Positions 63,512-64,000 of a DNA stretch of 64,000 nt are shown here, piece by piece (within the stretch, counting starts at the first letter, position 1; the number at the start of each line of letters is the position of its first letter). The position numbers and the translations under genes are program-made. The DNA is taken from NCBI RefSeq assembly GCF_048771995.1, contig NC_133063.1:16616063-16680062 (forward strand), read 5' to 3'. The stretch comes from Taeniopygia guttata. Lineage: Eukaryota; Chordata; Aves; Passeriformes; Estrildidae. Under the pieces are notes generated by a model. The model saw nothing but the letters and a program-made list of their open reading frames with translations. It did not search any database and was not told the DNA's origin.

Positions 63512-64000
63512 TGTCATGGTTTGACACTGGCACGATGCTAGTGCTCCCCATGAAAATGCAATCTCTTAACTAAATGCTGTGAAATGCGATTGAGAACAGA
63601 GCAAAGCAGGCTCAAGCTTAATAACAAGAAAAAACTTTATTAAACTACTACTACTATGTTATTATAAAAGAGGGAAAAAAAAAAGAAACACATACAATTT
63701 AAAATGAAAACTTTCTAAAGCATTCCTCCTCCCACCACTTAACTCTAACAAACTACAGTGAGACATAATCTGGACTCTTATCAGGTTTTTACTTTCTAGA
63801 TAATTAATACTTAGTCTATCTGTAGGGAGAGAGGAGTCTCTCTTGTGCTACAGACTCCCCAAGAAACACAGCTGTTACATTTTGTGCTTCTATGTCACCA
63901 CATGGCACTGCCTGGATAAAAAAGTTTGTCAGTGGTGACTCTCTCCTTTCCACGCACAGTGCTTTCACTACTAATGCATGGATGGACAGACTGCTTTTTA
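63512..64000 (-). mobile_element. young ERV LTR, minus orientation, cut by window end
   Basis: The plus strand starts TGTCATGGTTTGACACTGGC, the complement of an LTR 3' terminus (...GTCAAACCATGACA). It continues with sequence I recognise almost base for base as a songbird ERVL-type LTR ('ttaataacaagaaaaaactt', 'gtctatctgtagggagagag'). An AATAAA lies on the minus strand at 63641-63636. The low divergence implies a recent insertion. Whether it is a solo LTR or the 3' LTR of a provirus cannot be seen here. Confidence 0.8.

Larger units (their letters stand above)
55563..64000. other. ABHD17B intron (partial)
   Basis: More than 8.4 kb of intron upstream of residue 156. It contains an LTR (58028-58889), CR1 pieces (60411-60531, 63228-63511), an A-tract near 61511 and a second LTR (63512 onward). 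The stretch 59000-60400 is unclassified, with two chance-looking frames (131 codons plus, 142 codons minus). The ABHD17B first coding exon is absent. Confidence 0.75.

Noticed and set aside
1..64000. search for CRISPR arrays, operons, tRNA/rRNA genes or a bacterial-type defence system
   Set aside because: Nothing periodic or structured of that kind is visible; gene structure, splice sites and repeats are those of a bird chromosome.

Overview
The window is eukaryotic, vertebrate and almost certainly avian nuclear DNA. It is AT-rich with small exons in long introns, has one dense CpG island, and is scattered with CR1 LINE tails and ERV long terminal repeats. The LTR sequences match families I know from songbird genomes, so a passerine is the most likely source. 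That assignment rests on remembered repeat families, not on a search.

Two protein-coding genes are present, both on the minus strand and both cut by the window edges. CEMIP2 (TMEM2, cell-surface hyaluronidase) fills the left half. Nine coding exons between 2351 and 19839 encode residues 1 to 681, and the rest of the gene lies left of base 1. Its non-coding first exon and promoter are inferred inside the CpG island at about 31330-32180, behind an intron of roughly 12 kb. ABHD17B, a depalmitoylase of the alpha/beta hydrolase fold, contributes its last two coding exons (54707-54926 and 55383-55562), which carry the whole Ser-Asp-His triad. The exon with its start codon lies right of base 64000. 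Human 9q21 has the same order and orientation (CEMIP2, ABHD17B, both minus), which is Z-linked in chicken, so this is probably a Z-chromosome segment.

Layout: 1-19851, CEMIP2 coding part with introns; 19852-31707, CEMIP2 first intron with a 0.9 kb CR1; 31330-32180, CpG-island promoter; about 32600-53800, a 21 kb intergenic stretch with CR1 pieces, a hAT-type miniature transposon at 44107-44496, LTR remnants and simple repeats; 53800-55562, 3' end of ABHD17B; 55563-64000, ABHD17B intron with two minus-strand LTRs, one nearly undecayed and running off the window end.

The two genes do not form a pathway; they are syntenic neighbours. I found no CRISPR array, prokaryotic operon, tRNA or rRNA, and no convincing new multi-gene system. 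The more interesting points are local: lineage differences at two CEMIP2 positions linked to hyaluronidase activity, a structurally complete hAT element with terminal repeats and target-site duplication, a young LTR nested in a CR1 and carrying a sense-strand poly(A) signal inside ABHD17B, a possible divergent transcript at the CpG island, an orphan exon-like ORF antisense to CEMIP2, and several perfect palindromes.
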